From Paracoccaceae bacterium (GTDB taxonomy: Bacteria > Pseudomonadota > Alphaproteobacteria > Rhodobacterales > Rhodobacteraceae), in contig CP075370.1 in assembly GCA_019454225.1 (NCBI GenBank), forward strand, positions 2,470,001 to 2,534,000: DNA of 64,000 nt, given 5' to 3'. Below, one piece after another: positions 8,855-18,185 of the stretch. The notes beneath the pieces were generated by a model that had not been told where the DNA came from, searched no databases, and saw nothing but the letters and a program-made list of their open reading frames with translations. Made by a program: the position numbers and the translations under genes. Each line of letters opens with the position of its first letter. Position 1 is the stretch's first letter.

Positions 8855-11068
8855 ATGCCTGTGATCGCGCGCTACGAACTGGATGACATCGGGACCGAAG
8901 CGGCCGACTCGGCCACCGGCAATGGCGCCCAGAACGGAACCTATCTGGACGGGGCGGCGTCGGTCGGCGGGCGCGCGGTCCTGGACGGGGTGGACGACAA
9001 GCTGAAGATCTTTGACGACAGCGCGTTCCAGCTGTCGCAGGGCACCCTGGAAATCCAGTTCAGCCAGACGGCGCAGACCGGCAGCGGACCGAACACCGTG
9101 CTGTCGCGCGACAGCGTCGGCGAAACCGCAGGCGGATACCGTGTCGAGGTGATGCCCGACGGCGCGGTTGTGGTCACGCATGAATCTGCTGGAAGTTCGA
9201 CCGTGTTCTCCTCTGCCGCAGGCTTCCTGTCGCCCGGCGACGAGGTTCGGCTGACCTATTCCTGGAGCGAGACGGGGCCGGGCCAGCTCGACCTCGTGAA
9301 TCTCACGTCGAGCGCGACCTACACGGCGGCCGTTCCCCCGGGCCTGACCATGGACATGGGTCCGATCAACCAGAAGTGGATGATCGGTGTCGGCCAGTCG
9401 ACCTCGGACCCGGCACTGCTGAACAATCTTGGCAATTACTTCCAGGGTTCGGTCGAGTATTTCGAGATCTCGGACACCGTGGACAACACCGGGGGTCCGG
9501 AGCGCGACGGCATCGTGTACGGCACGCCCGGCGATGACCTGATCGACCGCGACTATGTCGACCCCGATGGCGACCGCATCGACAACGAGGATGCGATCAT
9601 CCCGGGCGACGGCCCGAACGACGACCGCGTTTTCGCCGGTGACGGCAATGACACCGTGTATGCGGGCGAAGGCAATGACATTGTCTATGGTGGGCGCGGC
9701 GACGATCTGATCGACACCTCGGGTGGCGGTGCCACGCCCCTGCCAGATCGCGACTATCCCGGCCTCTACCCTGCCGACAGCGACCCGTTCAACGACCGCG
9801 ACACCGTCTATGGTGGGCGGGGCAATGACACGATCATGACCGGCGACGACAACGACCTCGTCTATGCCGGCCGTGGCAACGATCTGGTCGACGCGGGCTT
9901 CGACGACGACACCGTCTATGGCGGCACCGGCAACGACACGATCATCGGGGCCGAGGGTGCGGACGAACTGCACGGCGATGACGGCAACGACGTGATCTAT
10001 GGCGGCTACGGCCCTGGCGTGCCGGACGCGGTGAACATCCGCGATGACGCAGGCGACCTGCGGCCCGACAACGGCACCGACCTGATCTTTGGCGGCCGCG
10101 GCAACGACACCATCTACGGGATGGACGACAACGACACGATCCATGGCGACGATGGCGACGACTACCTCGATGCCGGGATCGACAATGATCTTGTGTTTGG
10201 CGGTGCGGGCAACGACACGATCGTTGGCGGCCAAGGTGCCGACACCATGTCGGGCGGTGCCGACCGCGACGTGTTCATCGTCAACGGGCCGGGTGACGGG
10301 ATCGGCGACGTGATCGACGGCAACGAGGAAGGCGACGACTACGACACGCTGGATCTGCGTGGCGCGGGCCCGCTGCGTGTCACCTTCTCGGAAGACAACC
10401 CCGAGAACGGCACCGTTGCCTTCTTCGATGACGACGGCAACGAGACGGGCAGCCTGACCTTCGTGAACATCGAGAACGTCATTCCCTGCTTCACGCCGGG
10501 CACGATGATCGCGACGCCGAAGGGCGAGGTGCCTGTCGAGGAACTGAAGGTCGGCGACAAGGTGCTGACCCGCGACAACGGCATCCAGGAGATCCGCTGG
10601 TCGGGCGCCAAGCATCTCGACTGGGCGGTTCTCTGCGCCAATCCGCATCTGAAGCCGGTGCTGATCCGCAAGGGCAGCCTTGGCCATGGCCTGCCGGAAC
10701 GCGACATGCTGGTCAGCCCGAACCACCGCATGCTGGTCGCCAACGACCGCACCGCGCTCTACTTCGAAGAGCACGAGGTGCTGGTGGCCGCAAAGCATCT
10801 TGTGGGTGCGCGCGGAGTTCAGTCCGTCGATGCAGCGGGGGTGACCTATCTGCACATGATGTTCGACCGGCATGAGGTGCTTCTGGCGGATGGCGCCTGG
10901 ACCGAAAGCTTCCAGCCGGGCGACTATACGCTTAAGGGCATGGGCAATGCTCAGCGCCAGGAGATCTTCGAGATCTTCCCGGAACTGCGGACCGTCGAGG
11001 GCCTCGCCGACTATCAGGCGGCCCGCAAGACCCTGAAGAAACACGAGGCGTCGCTCCTGCTGCGCTGA
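8855..11068 (+). CDS. Secreted RTX-repeat protein with LamG-like head and C-terminal Hint domain
   Basis: 737 aa. Residues 1-210 look like a LamG/concanavalin-type beta sandwich (a segment from YELDDIG to the SVEYFEISD strand). Residues about 215-480 carry glycine/aspartate nonapeptides of the GGxGxDxUx type (for example GGRGNDTIY), which bind calcium and mark type I secretion substrates. The last 190 residues are a Hint (hedgehog/intein) domain: it opens at Cys545 in CFTPGTMI, contains SPNHRML with the block-B histidine and ends with YLHMMFDRHEV. Hint domains of this class are known in Rhodobacteraceae RTX proteins and may cleave or release the protein. There is no Sec signal peptide. ATG at 8855 follows GGGGAT. 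The cargo and function are unknown. Confidence 0.88.
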   Translation: MPVIARYELDDIGTEAADSATGNGAQNGTYLDGAASVGGRAVLDGVDDKLKIFDDSAFQLSQGTLEIQFSQTAQTGSGPNTVLSRDSVGETAGGYRVEVMPDGAVVVTHESAGSSTVFSSAAGFLSPGDEVRLTYSWSETGPGQLDLVNLTSSATYTAAVPPGLTMDMGPINQKWMIGVGQSTSDPALLNNLGNYFQGSVEYFEISDTVDNTGGPERDGIVYGTPGDDLIDRDYVDPDGDRIDNEDAIIPGDGPNDDRVFAGDGNDTVYAGEGNDIVYGGRGDDLIDTSGGGATPLPDRDYPGLYPADSDPFNDRDTVYGGRGNDTIMTGDDNDLVYAGRGNDLVDAGFDDDTVYGGTGNDTIIGAEGADELHGDDGNDVIYGGYGPGVPDAVNIRDDAGDLRPDNGTDLIFGGRGNDTIYGMDDNDTIHGDDGDDYLDAGIDNDLVFGGAGNDTIVGGQGADTMSGGADRDVFIVNGPGDGIGDVIDGNEEGDDYDTLDLRGAGPLRVTFSEDNPENGTVAFFDDDGNETGSLTFVNIENVIPCFTPGTMIATPKGEVPVEELKVGDKVLTRDNGIQEIRWSGAKHLDWAVLCANPHLKPVLIRKGSLGHGLPERDMLVSPNHRMLVANDRTALYFEEHEVLVAAKHLVGARGVQSVDAAGVTYLHMMFDRHEVLLADGAWTESFQPGDYTLKGMGNAQRQEIFEIFPELRTVEGLADYQAARKTLKKHEASLLLR

Positions 11069-11112
11069 CCAGAGTTATGCAGCCACCCCGGGCGATAAGC
11101 CCAGGGTTGTAG

Positions 11113-11138
11113 CGGGGGCCGGTTGGCCCCCGTTTGCA
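11113..11138 (+). terminator. Rho-independent terminator after first RTX gene
   Basis: Perfect 8-bp GC stem (CGGGGGCC, 11113-11120, pairing with 11125-11132) with a GGTT loop, followed by TTTGCATT. It lies 45 bp after the stop of the first RTX gene and 140 bp before the next one, so the two RTX genes probably have separate transcripts. Confidence 0.7.
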
Positions 11139-11279
11139 TTGCATAGTTGTCCCAATCTGCCGCATTTCCGCCGTTTGTTGCTGCGGTTTCACCGTATTCA
11201 CGCCCCGCGCCCCCGCTAGACCGAAAGAAATCTCCAGGCCGGTGCATCGGCCGGGAGTCGGACGAGTGCGAGGGCGACC

Positions 11280-14200
11280 ATGGCCACGATCAACGGGACC
11301 ACCGGAAACGACACGCTGACGGGAACGGCGGATGCCGATCTCATCACCGCGCTCGCAGGTGCAGATTCTGTCAACGCCGGTGGTGGCAACGACACGGTCT
11401 TTGGCGGCGACGGGGCCGACGCGCTGAATGGTGAGGACGGCGACGACAGCCTCGACGGTGGCGGGCAGAGCGACTCGCTTTACGGTGGCCTGGGCAGCGA
11501 CACGCTGCTTGGCGGCGGCGGCGCGGACCAGCTGTTCGGCGGCGATGGCGACGACCTGCTGAACGGCGGCACGGGGAACGACACGCTGAACGGCGGCGCC
11601 GGGATCGACACGGCGGATTACACCGGCATCACCTCGGCGATCACCGTGAACCTCGCGGCTGCCTCGAACCATGCGACGGGTGGCGGTGGCACCGACCAGC
11701 TGATCGGAATCGAGAATGTCATCGGCGGCAGCGCAAATGACGGCATCACCGGCGACGGCAACGCGAATGTGCTGGACGGCGCGGGCGGCAACGACACGCT
11801 GAACGGCGGCGGCGGCAACGACACGCTGTTCGGTGGCGCGGGCACCGACCAGCTGTTCGGCGGCGATGGCGACGACCTGCTGAACGGCGGCACGGGGAAC
11901 GACACGCTGAACGGCGGCGCCGGGATCGACACGGCGGATTACACCGGCATCACTTCGGCGATCACCGTGAACCTCGCGGCCGCCTCGAACCATGCGACGG
12001 GTGGCGGTGGCACCGACCAGCTGATCGGAATCGAGAATGTCACCGGCGGCAGCGCCAATGACGGCATCACCGGCGACGGCAACGCGAACGTGCTGGACGG
12101 CGCGGGCGGCAACGACACGCTGAACGGCGGCGGCGGCAACGACACGCTGTTCGGTGGCGCGGGCACCGACCAGCTGTTCGGCGGCGATGGCGACGACCTG
12201 CTGAACGGCGGCACGGGGAACGACACGCTGAACGGCGGCGCCGGGACCGACACGGCCGATTATTCCGCCGAGACCGCTGACCTGACCATCAGCCTCGCGG
12301 GTGGCACCGCGTCCGGGGCGGGCAATGACACGCTGATCTCGATCGAGAACGCGACGGGCGGCAGCGGCGATGATGCCATCACCGGGACAGCGGGCGACAA
12401 CGTCCTGTCAGGGGGCGCGGGCGCCGACACGATCACCGGTGGCACGGGCAGCGACACGATATTCGGCGGGGACGGCGATGACCTGATCACCGCGGGGCCC
12501 GAGGGTGCGGCGCCAACGACACCGCTTGCCTTCACCTGGACGACCTATGCGGACGAGACTGCCTTTACCGGGCCGTTCACGCAGAGCACGGGCGGCGTCG
12601 ACGTTTCCGTGACCTACAGCGGCGGTGTTTCGGGTGCGACCTTCTCGGCCGAGACGACGGGATCAACGTCGGGGGGCAACGAGCGCGAATACCCGATCCA
12701 TGTGGCCAACGGCGAGCCTTTCAATCCGAATTCGAGTGCCGAACTCTTCCGGCCTGCGGACGGCGGAATCAACTCCAGCTCGCAGGTAACCTTCAGCTTT
12801 GGTTCGGCAGCGGGTTCCGGTCTGGCCGACGAGGTGACCAACGTCCGTTTCCGCGTGTCCGACATTGACAGGTCTGGCTTCACGGATTCCGTGACGGTGC
12901 GGGCCTATGATGCACAGGGTGCGGAGATACCCGTCACGATCACAGTGTCATCGAGCTCGCTGTCGCTGAGCGGAAACACCGTTACCGCAACCGGCGGCGC
13001 GGTCTTTCCGAACGAACTGGCGGGTTCCGCCCTGTTCGAGATCTCCGGGCCCGTCGCATATTTTGTCGTGTCCTACACCGACCTTGCCAACGCCCAGCAG
13101 GCGATCCGCCTGTCCGATATCCACTTTGACGGGGTCTATGTCGACGACGATGTTGTCGAGGGGGGTGCGGGCAACGACACCATCGAAGGCGGCTACGGCA
13201 GTGACACGCTTCTGGGCCAGGACGGCAACGATGTTCTCTACGGCGGAACCGGCGATGACAGCCTGGAAGGTGGCGCCGGGGATGACACCTTGCAGGGGGG
13301 CATCGGCAACGACACGCTGCGCGGTGGCGATGGCGCCGACCGCCTGATCGGAGGCGCGGGCGCCAACCTGCTCGACGGCGGGACCGGCGACGACACGATG
13401 GTCGCGGGCGAGGGTGCCGACACCTATTTCGGCGGCGCCGGGATGGACTATCTGGATGTCACTGCGGCGACGTCCGGGGTGAACATCGACCTGGCCAGCG
13501 GGGCGATGAGCGGCAGCCTGGTCGCCGACGATTCGCTCGGCGGCGGCATGGACGGGATCATCGGGTCGGACTTCGACGACACGCTGTCCGGCTTCGATGC
13601 TTTCGATGCGACCTTCACCAACATCTTCTACGGCGGTGGCGGCAATGACCTGATGGACGGCCGGGGGGGTGATGATTCGCTCTTCGGCGGGGCCGGGAAT
13701 GACACGCTGATCGGCGGCACCGGCAATGACACGCTGGATGGCGGGACCGAGGACGATGCGCTGTACGGCGGTGGCGGTCAGGACCAGTTGTTTGGCGGCG
13801 ATGGTGGCGACCTGCTGGACGGCGGTGCGGACAACGATGTCCTGTATGGCGGCGGCGGCGGCGACACGCTGCTGGGCGGCGGCGGTAACGACATCCTGTT
13901 CGGCGAGGATGGCGACGACAGCCTGCAGGGTGACGACGGCGATGACCAGCTGTTCGGCGGGTCGGGCAACGACCACCTGTCGGGTGGTCCTGGCAATGAC
14001 CTCCTGGAGGGCGGCGAGGGCAACGACACGATCCTCGGCGGAGACGGGGCCGACACGATCTATGGCGGCGACGGGAACGACCTGATCGACGGTGGCGCCG
14101 GTTCCAGCACGATCATCGGCGGCTTCGGATCGGACACGATCCTTGGGGGCCCGGGCGGCACGGTCGACGGCAGCGAGGATGCGGACAACTCTGATGTCGA

Positions 14201-14930
14201 CGTGCTTGACCTTCGGGCCTGGGGCAAGACCTTTACCGACATCGCCTTCGATCCGGGCAATCGCGAGAACGGCACCGTCACCTTCTACGATACCGACGGG
14301 ACCACGCCGATCGGCACGCTGTCCTTCAGCAATATCGAGCGCATCATTCCGTGCTTCACGCCCGGCGCGCTGATCTCGACGGACCGGGGCGAACTTCCGG
14401 TGCAGGCGCTGCGCCTGGGTGACCGCGTTCTGACCCGCGACAGCGGATACCAGGAGATCCGCTGGGTCGGGCGGCGCGACCTGTCCCTGGCCGAGGTCTG
14501 GCAGAATCCCGCCTTCCGGCCGGTCCGGATCGCGCAGGGGGCGCTTGGCCATGGCCTGCCCGAACGTGACCTGATCGTTTCGCCGCAGCACCGGATGCTG
14601 GTCGCCGGTGCCAGACCCGAATTGCTGTTCGGCGAGCGGGAGGTCTTCGCCGCTGCGGTTCATCTGCTGGGCCGCCCGGGTGTCTCGCGCCTCGTCGATC
14701 CGTCGCCGGTCAGCTATCTGCATCTGATGTTCGACCGCCACGAGGTAATCCGTGCCGACGGCGCCTGGACCGAAAGCTACCAGCCCGGCCCTGCCAGCGT
14801 TGCCGGCCTGGATGACGCGGCCCGCGACGAGCTGCTGGCGCTGTTCCCGATGCTGCGGCGGGGCGAACGCATCGCCGCCGCCCGTGCCACACTGAAGGCG
14901 CATGAGGCGCGGCTAGTCCTGGCGGCCTGA
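11280..14930 (+). CDS. Large secreted RTX-repeat protein with C-terminal Hint domain
   Basis: 1,216 aa. It starts directly with RTX-type sequence (NGTTGNDTLTG). Dense calcium-binding GGxGxD repeats fill about 1-415 and 620-960. Between them, residues about 418-620 form a serine/threonine-rich segment free of RTX repeats that looks like a beta-sandwich domain. The C-terminal 190 aa are a Hint domain beginning at Cys1025 (CFTPGALI), with SPQHRMLV and YLHLMFDRHEV, closely parallel to the Hint domain of the preceding gene. Residues about 84-297 consist of two nearly identical 107-residue units plus a partial third. It is a probable type I secretion substrate; no transporter genes are in the window. 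Its last 18 bp overlap the convergent MobA-like gene. Confidence 0.88.
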   Translation: MATINGTTGNDTLTGTADADLITALAGADSVNAGGGNDTVFGGDGADALNGEDGDDSLDGGGQSDSLYGGLGSDTLLGGGGADQLFGGDGDDLLNGGTGNDTLNGGAGIDTADYTGITSAITVNLAAASNHATGGGGTDQLIGIENVIGGSANDGITGDGNANVLDGAGGNDTLNGGGGNDTLFGGAGTDQLFGGDGDDLLNGGTGNDTLNGGAGIDTADYTGITSAITVNLAAASNHATGGGGTDQLIGIENVTGGSANDGITGDGNANVLDGAGGNDTLNGGGGNDTLFGGAGTDQLFGGDGDDLLNGGTGNDTLNGGAGTDTADYSAETADLTISLAGGTASGAGNDTLISIENATGGSGDDAITGTAGDNVLSGGAGADTITGGTGSDTIFGGDGDDLITAGPEGAAPTTPLAFTWTTYADETAFTGPFTQSTGGVDVSVTYSGGVSGATFSAETTGSTSGGNEREYPIHVANGEPFNPNSSAELFRPADGGINSSSQVTFSFGSAAGSGLADEVTNVRFRVSDIDRSGFTDSVTVRAYDAQGAEIPVTITVSSSSLSLSGNTVTATGGAVFPNELAGSALFEISGPVAYFVVSYTDLANAQQAIRLSDIHFDGVYVDDDVVEGGAGNDTIEGGYGSDTLLGQDGNDVLYGGTGDDSLEGGAGDDTLQGGIGNDTLRGGDGADRLIGGAGANLLDGGTGDDTMVAGEGADTYFGGAGMDYLDVTAATSGVNIDLASGAMSGSLVADDSLGGGMDGIIGSDFDDTLSGFDAFDATFTNIFYGGGGNDLMDGRGGDDSLFGGAGNDTLIGGTGNDTLDGGTEDDALYGGGGQDQLFGGDGGDLLDGGADNDVLYGGGGGDTLLGGGGNDILFGEDGDDSLQGDDGDDQLFGGSGNDHLSGGPGNDLLEGGEGNDTILGGDGADTIYGGDGNDLIDGGAGSSTIIGGFGSDTILGGPGGTVDGSEDADNSDVDVLDLRAWGKTFTDIAFDPGNRENGTVTFYDTDGTTPIGTLSFSNIERIIPCFTPGALISTDRGELPVQALRLGDRVLTRDSGYQEIRWVGRRDLSLAEVWQNPAFRPVRIAQGALGHGLPERDLIVSPQHRMLVAGARPELLFGEREVFAAAVHLLGRPGVSRLVDPSPVSYLHLMFDRHEVIRADGAWTESYQPGPASVAGLDDAARDELLALFPMLRRGERIAAARATLKAHEARLVLAA
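11528..12169 (+). repeat. Two tandem 321-bp near-identical repeats inside RTX gene
   Basis: The segment starting CCAGCTGTTCGGCGG at 11528 recurs at 11849 and again, partially, at 12170 (to about 12260). The period is 321 bp, or 107 codons. The two full copies differ at only a handful of bases, mostly silent, with one Ile/Thr difference (IENVIGG against IENVTGG). This indicates a recent in-frame duplication. Confidence 0.9.
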
Positions 14931-15521
14931 GCGGTCGCGGAAGGCGGCCCAATCCTCGGGCGTGTCGAGGTCGAGGATCGCGTGGTCGCCGGGAAGCACG
15001 ACGGGCCGCAGGCGGTCGCGATGCGCCGCGATCACGGATCGGCCCCCCTCGTCACCGGACAGGGCCATCAATGCCGGAACCAGGTCGGCCGGAAAGATGA
15101 CCGGGTGGCCGGGCTGTCCGTCGGCCGTGGAGCCCCGCAGGATCATTCCCGGCGCTTCGGCGAAGGCCGCGCACATCACCGCCAGGTCGCGCGAGGTGAT
15201 CGCCGGCATGTCCGCAGGCAAGATCATCACCCCGGCCGCCCCAGGTGCCGCAACCGCAAGACCCCGGCGCAACGAGGCTGTCATGCCAAGCCGGGCATCC
15301 TTTGCTACCGCAACCGTCACCGCAAGGTCGGCAAGCACGGCGGCGCGCTCGGGACGATCCGGCGGCACGATCACGACCGTCGGCGCGCCCGTTGCGACGG
15401 CCTGCTGCGCGACATGCCGAAGGACGGGTTGACCGCCGACACGTTCCAGCAGCTTGTCGCGCCCGCGCATCCGCGACGAGGCACCGGCTGCAAGGATCAG
15501 GATCGCCACCTCGGGACGCAT
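14913..15521 (-). CDS. MobA-like NTP transferase (molybdenum cofactor cytidylyl/guanylyltransferase family)
   Basis: 202 aa, single GT-A-type nucleotidyltransferase domain. The N-terminal nucleotide-binding motif LAAGASSRMRGRDKLL fits the LAAGxSxRMGxxK pattern, and the ILPADMP segment supplies the metal-binding aspartate. Family members attach CMP or GMP to molybdopterin (MocA/MobA), often serving xanthine dehydrogenase-type enzymes; no molybdoenzyme gene is near, so the exact substrate is open. The frame could begin at GTG 15524, but the adjacent ATG at 15521 is the simpler start. It converges on and overlaps the RTX gene by 18 bp. Confidence 0.85.
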   Translation of the reverse strand: MRPEVAILILAAGASSRMRGRDKLLERVGGQPVLRHVAQQAVATGAPTVVIVPPDRPERAAVLADLAVTVAVAKDARLGMTASLRRGLAVAAPGAAGVMILPADMPAITSRDLAVMCAAFAEAPGMILRGSTADGQPGHPVIFPADLVPALMALSGDEGGRSVIAAHRDRLRPVVLPGDHAILDLDTPEDWAAFRDRSGRQD

Positions 15522-15601
15522 CACGTGTTTCCGGTGGGGCAGGGCGCGGCGCCCCGCCCTTCAGAAGGCAAGGGTAAGTCGCACGCCATTGCGGGGCAAG
15601 G

Positions 15602-18025
15602 TCACGCCCGCATCCGTCCGCCGTCATCCCAGATCGGTGCCAGATGGACCCGCGCCGGGCGACGGTCACCCAGGATCTCGATTTCTGCCGTCTGGCCATC
15701 CTGCAGGCGATCGGCAGGCAGGAAGCCATAGGCAACCGACTGTCCGGTCGTGTGGGAATAGCCTCCCGACGTGCAGAAGCCCTGCACCGTTCCATCCAGC
15801 CAGATCGGCTCCCAGGCCGTCACATCCGCCTGGTCGGCATCCACGATGAAGGTTGCAAGCCGTCGCTTGGGTCCGGCTGCCTTTTCCGCCGTTGCGGCCG
15901 CCTTGCCGATCCAGTCGGCCGTCTTGTTCCAGCGGATGAAACGATCGAGGCCGGTCTCGGCAGGCGTATAGTCCGGGCTGAACTCGCGACCCCAGGAACC
16001 GAACCACTTGTCCAGCCGCAGCGACATCATCGCCCGCATCCCGAATGGTCGCAGCCCGAGGTCCTGCCCCGCAGTCCACAACGTCTGCCACAGGTGCCGT
16101 TGCGATGGCGCGTCGCAGAAGATCTCGAACCCGAGGTCGGCGGTATAGCTGACCCGCTGGACCAGGCAATCGGCCATGCCGACAGTCATCCGCCGGGTGT
16201 CCATGAACCGGAATTTACCTGCGGAAACATCCGCGCGCGTTACGCGCGACAGCAACTCGCGCGCCCGGGGGCCGGCGATCTGGAACCCCGTCCGGATGTC
16301 CGAGATGTTCTCGACGCGCACACCATCCTCCAGATGGCTCTCGAACCACCGGTGATGCCAGCCCTGCGCGCCATAGCTTGCGGTCAGCATGAATTCCTGC
16401 TCGTGGATGCAGGACACCGTGAAATCGCCGATGATCCGGCCGCTCTGCGCCAGCATGGGGGTCAGGGCTATGCGTCCCGGCGCGGGGATCGCGCCTGCCA
16501 TGATCCGGTCAAGCCACGCCCGCGCGCGCGCGCCGGTGACACGATACTTGCCGAAGTTCTGCAGTTCATTGATGCCAACGCCGTTGCGAACGGCCAGAAC
16601 CTCGGCCTTTGTCGCGTCCCATGCGTTCGAGCGCTTGAAACTTGGGGTTTCATACAGCGGCTCGCCGGGCAGGGCGTGGTAGTTCACCACCTCCAGACCA
16701 TATTGCTGGCCCCAGACCGCGCGCATCTGGCTGAACGTGTCGTACATCGCGGTGGTCCGGAACGGGCGGGCGGCCGGCCGTTCCTCGTTCGGATAGCTGA
16801 CCGAGAAGCGCATCTGGTAGTTCTCGATCACCTTTGGAACGGTGTAGCCGGGGGTCGTCCAGGTGCCGAACCGCGACACGTCGAAGCCGCGGGGATCACG
16901 CTCCACCTCGCCGTGGATCATCCATTGCGCCAGTGCCAGGCCCATGCCGCCGCCCTGGCTGAAGCCCGCCATCACCGCGCAGGCGGACCAGTAGTTGCGC
17001 AGGCCCTGCACGGGGCCGATCAGCGGGTTGCCGTCCGGTGCAAAGGTGAAGGGACCGTGGATGACACGCTTCACCCCCGACCGTTCCAGCACGGGGAACC
17101 GCCGGTAGGCGAAGTTCACCGAGTCCTCGATCTTGTCGAACTGCTCGTTCAGAAGCTCATGGCCAAAGGTCCAGGGCGTCCCGTCCACGGCCCAGGGCTC
17201 GCAGGGCTTTTCATAGAACCCGATGCACAGGCCCCGGCCTTCCTGGCGCAGATAGCTTTCGCCGCCCGGGTCCATGACATGCGGGAACTCGCGGCCCGAC
17301 CTGAGGATGTCCATGATCTCGGGGATATCGTCGGTGACAAGATACTGATGCGCCATCGGCAGCAGCGGCAGATAGACGCCCGCCATCGCGCCGATCTCGC
17401 GCGCCCAGAGGCCGCCCGCGTTGACGACATGCTCGGCGATGATCGTGCCCTTCTCGGTCACGACCTCCCACGATCCGTCGGGGCGCGGGTTGGTTTCCAG
17501 CACGCGGTTGTGCAGCACGATCTCGGCCCCGCCCATCCGCGCGGCCTTGGCGTAGGCGTGGGTGGTGCCCGACGGGTCCAGATGCCCATCCAGCGGGTCA
17601 TAGAGCGCGCCGATGATGCCTTCGAGGTTGACCATCCCGTCGGTCAGCTTGTGGATCTCGTCGGGGCCCAGGATTTCGGTGTCCAGCCCCATGTAGCGAT
17701 GCTTGGCGCGTTCGGCCTTCAGCATCTCGAACCGTGCCTGGTTGTCGGCCAGCGTGATACCGCCCACATGGTGCAGCCCGCAGGACATGCCGGTGATCGC
17801 CTCAAGCTCCTTGTAGAGCCGGATGGTATAGCCCTGCAGCGCCGCCATGTTGGTGTCGCCGTTCAGGGTATGGAACCCGCCGGCGGCGTGCCAGGTCGAA
17901 CCGGATGTCAGTTCCGACCGTTCGACCAGCGTGACGTCCGACCATCCGAGCTTGGTCAGGTGATACAGCACCGAACAGCCGACGACGCCGCCGCCGATGA
18001 CCAGGACACGGGTATGGGTTTTCAT
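15602..18025 (-). CDS. FAD-dependent dimethylglycine/sarcosine dehydrogenase-like protein with GcvT domain
   Basis: 807 aa, the usual length of two-domain dimethylglycine dehydrogenases. The N-terminal half is a DAO-type flavoprotein with the dinucleotide motif VIGGGVVGCS (9-18). His46 in GSTWHAAGG matches the position that carries covalent FAD in dimethylglycine dehydrogenase. The C-terminal half (about 420-800) is a GcvT-like folate-binding domain (NFGKYRVTG, GPRARELL) that accepts the methyl group on tetrahydrofolate. Expected role: oxidative N-demethylation of a methylated glycine. GAGG lies 10 nt before the ATG. It is downstream of, and on the same strand as, the liv transporter operon (160-bp gap), which suggests that transporter supplies its substrate; the precise substrate is inferred only. 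Confidence 0.85.
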   Translation of the reverse strand: MKTHTRVLVIGGGVVGCSVLYHLTKLGWSDVTLVERSELTSGSTWHAAGGFHTLNGDTNMAALQGYTIRLYKELEAITGMSCGLHHVGGITLADNQARFEMLKAERAKHRYMGLDTEILGPDEIHKLTDGMVNLEGIIGALYDPLDGHLDPSGTTHAYAKAARMGGAEIVLHNRVLETNPRPDGSWEVVTEKGTIIAEHVVNAGGLWAREIGAMAGVYLPLLPMAHQYLVTDDIPEIMDILRSGREFPHVMDPGGESYLRQEGRGLCIGFYEKPCEPWAVDGTPWTFGHELLNEQFDKIEDSVNFAYRRFPVLERSGVKRVIHGPFTFAPDGNPLIGPVQGLRNYWSACAVMAGFSQGGGMGLALAQWMIHGEVERDPRGFDVSRFGTWTTPGYTVPKVIENYQMRFSVSYPNEERPAARPFRTTAMYDTFSQMRAVWGQQYGLEVVNYHALPGEPLYETPSFKRSNAWDATKAEVLAVRNGVGINELQNFGKYRVTGARARAWLDRIMAGAIPAPGRIALTPMLAQSGRIIGDFTVSCIHEQEFMLTASYGAQGWHHRWFESHLEDGVRVENISDIRTGFQIAGPRARELLSRVTRADVSAGKFRFMDTRRMTVGMADCLVQRVSYTADLGFEIFCDAPSQRHLWQTLWTAGQDLGLRPFGMRAMMSLRLDKWFGSWGREFSPDYTPAETGLDRFIRWNKTADWIGKAAATAEKAAGPKRRLATFIVDADQADVTAWEPIWLDGTVQGFCTSGGYSHTTGQSVAYGFLPADRLQDGQTAEIEILGDRRPARVHLAPIWDDGGRMRA

Positions 18026-18185
18026 GGGGGATGCCTCGCGCAGGTTTGCCGCAAGGTCCGATGCCCGGGACCAAGCGGCATGTCATCCTGCGACGGGATA
18101 TGTCGTGATCAGGCCTTGATGGTGCGGTTCGCGCGGTGCGACATGCCACGCCCGCGGTGCAAGCGACCGGAGCGCCGGCCCGATC

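Noticed and set aside
8254-8864. Two plus-strand open frames upstream of the RTX gene
   Set aside because: They overlap each other in different frames, lack ribosome-binding sites and recognisable domains.
8720-11044. Long open frame on the minus strand opposite the first RTX gene
   Set aside because: It is antisense of repetitive GC-rich RTX DNA, which leaves the opposite strand open; its protein is Val/Asp/His-rich with no domain.
11280-14300. Regular short repeats that could suggest a CRISPR array
   Set aside because: The period is 9 codons (RTX nonapeptides) within one continuous reading frame, with no spacers.
12948-14903. Long minus-strand frame opposite the second RTX gene
   Set aside because: Antisense of glycine-aspartate repeat sequence; no start signal and no domain resemblance.
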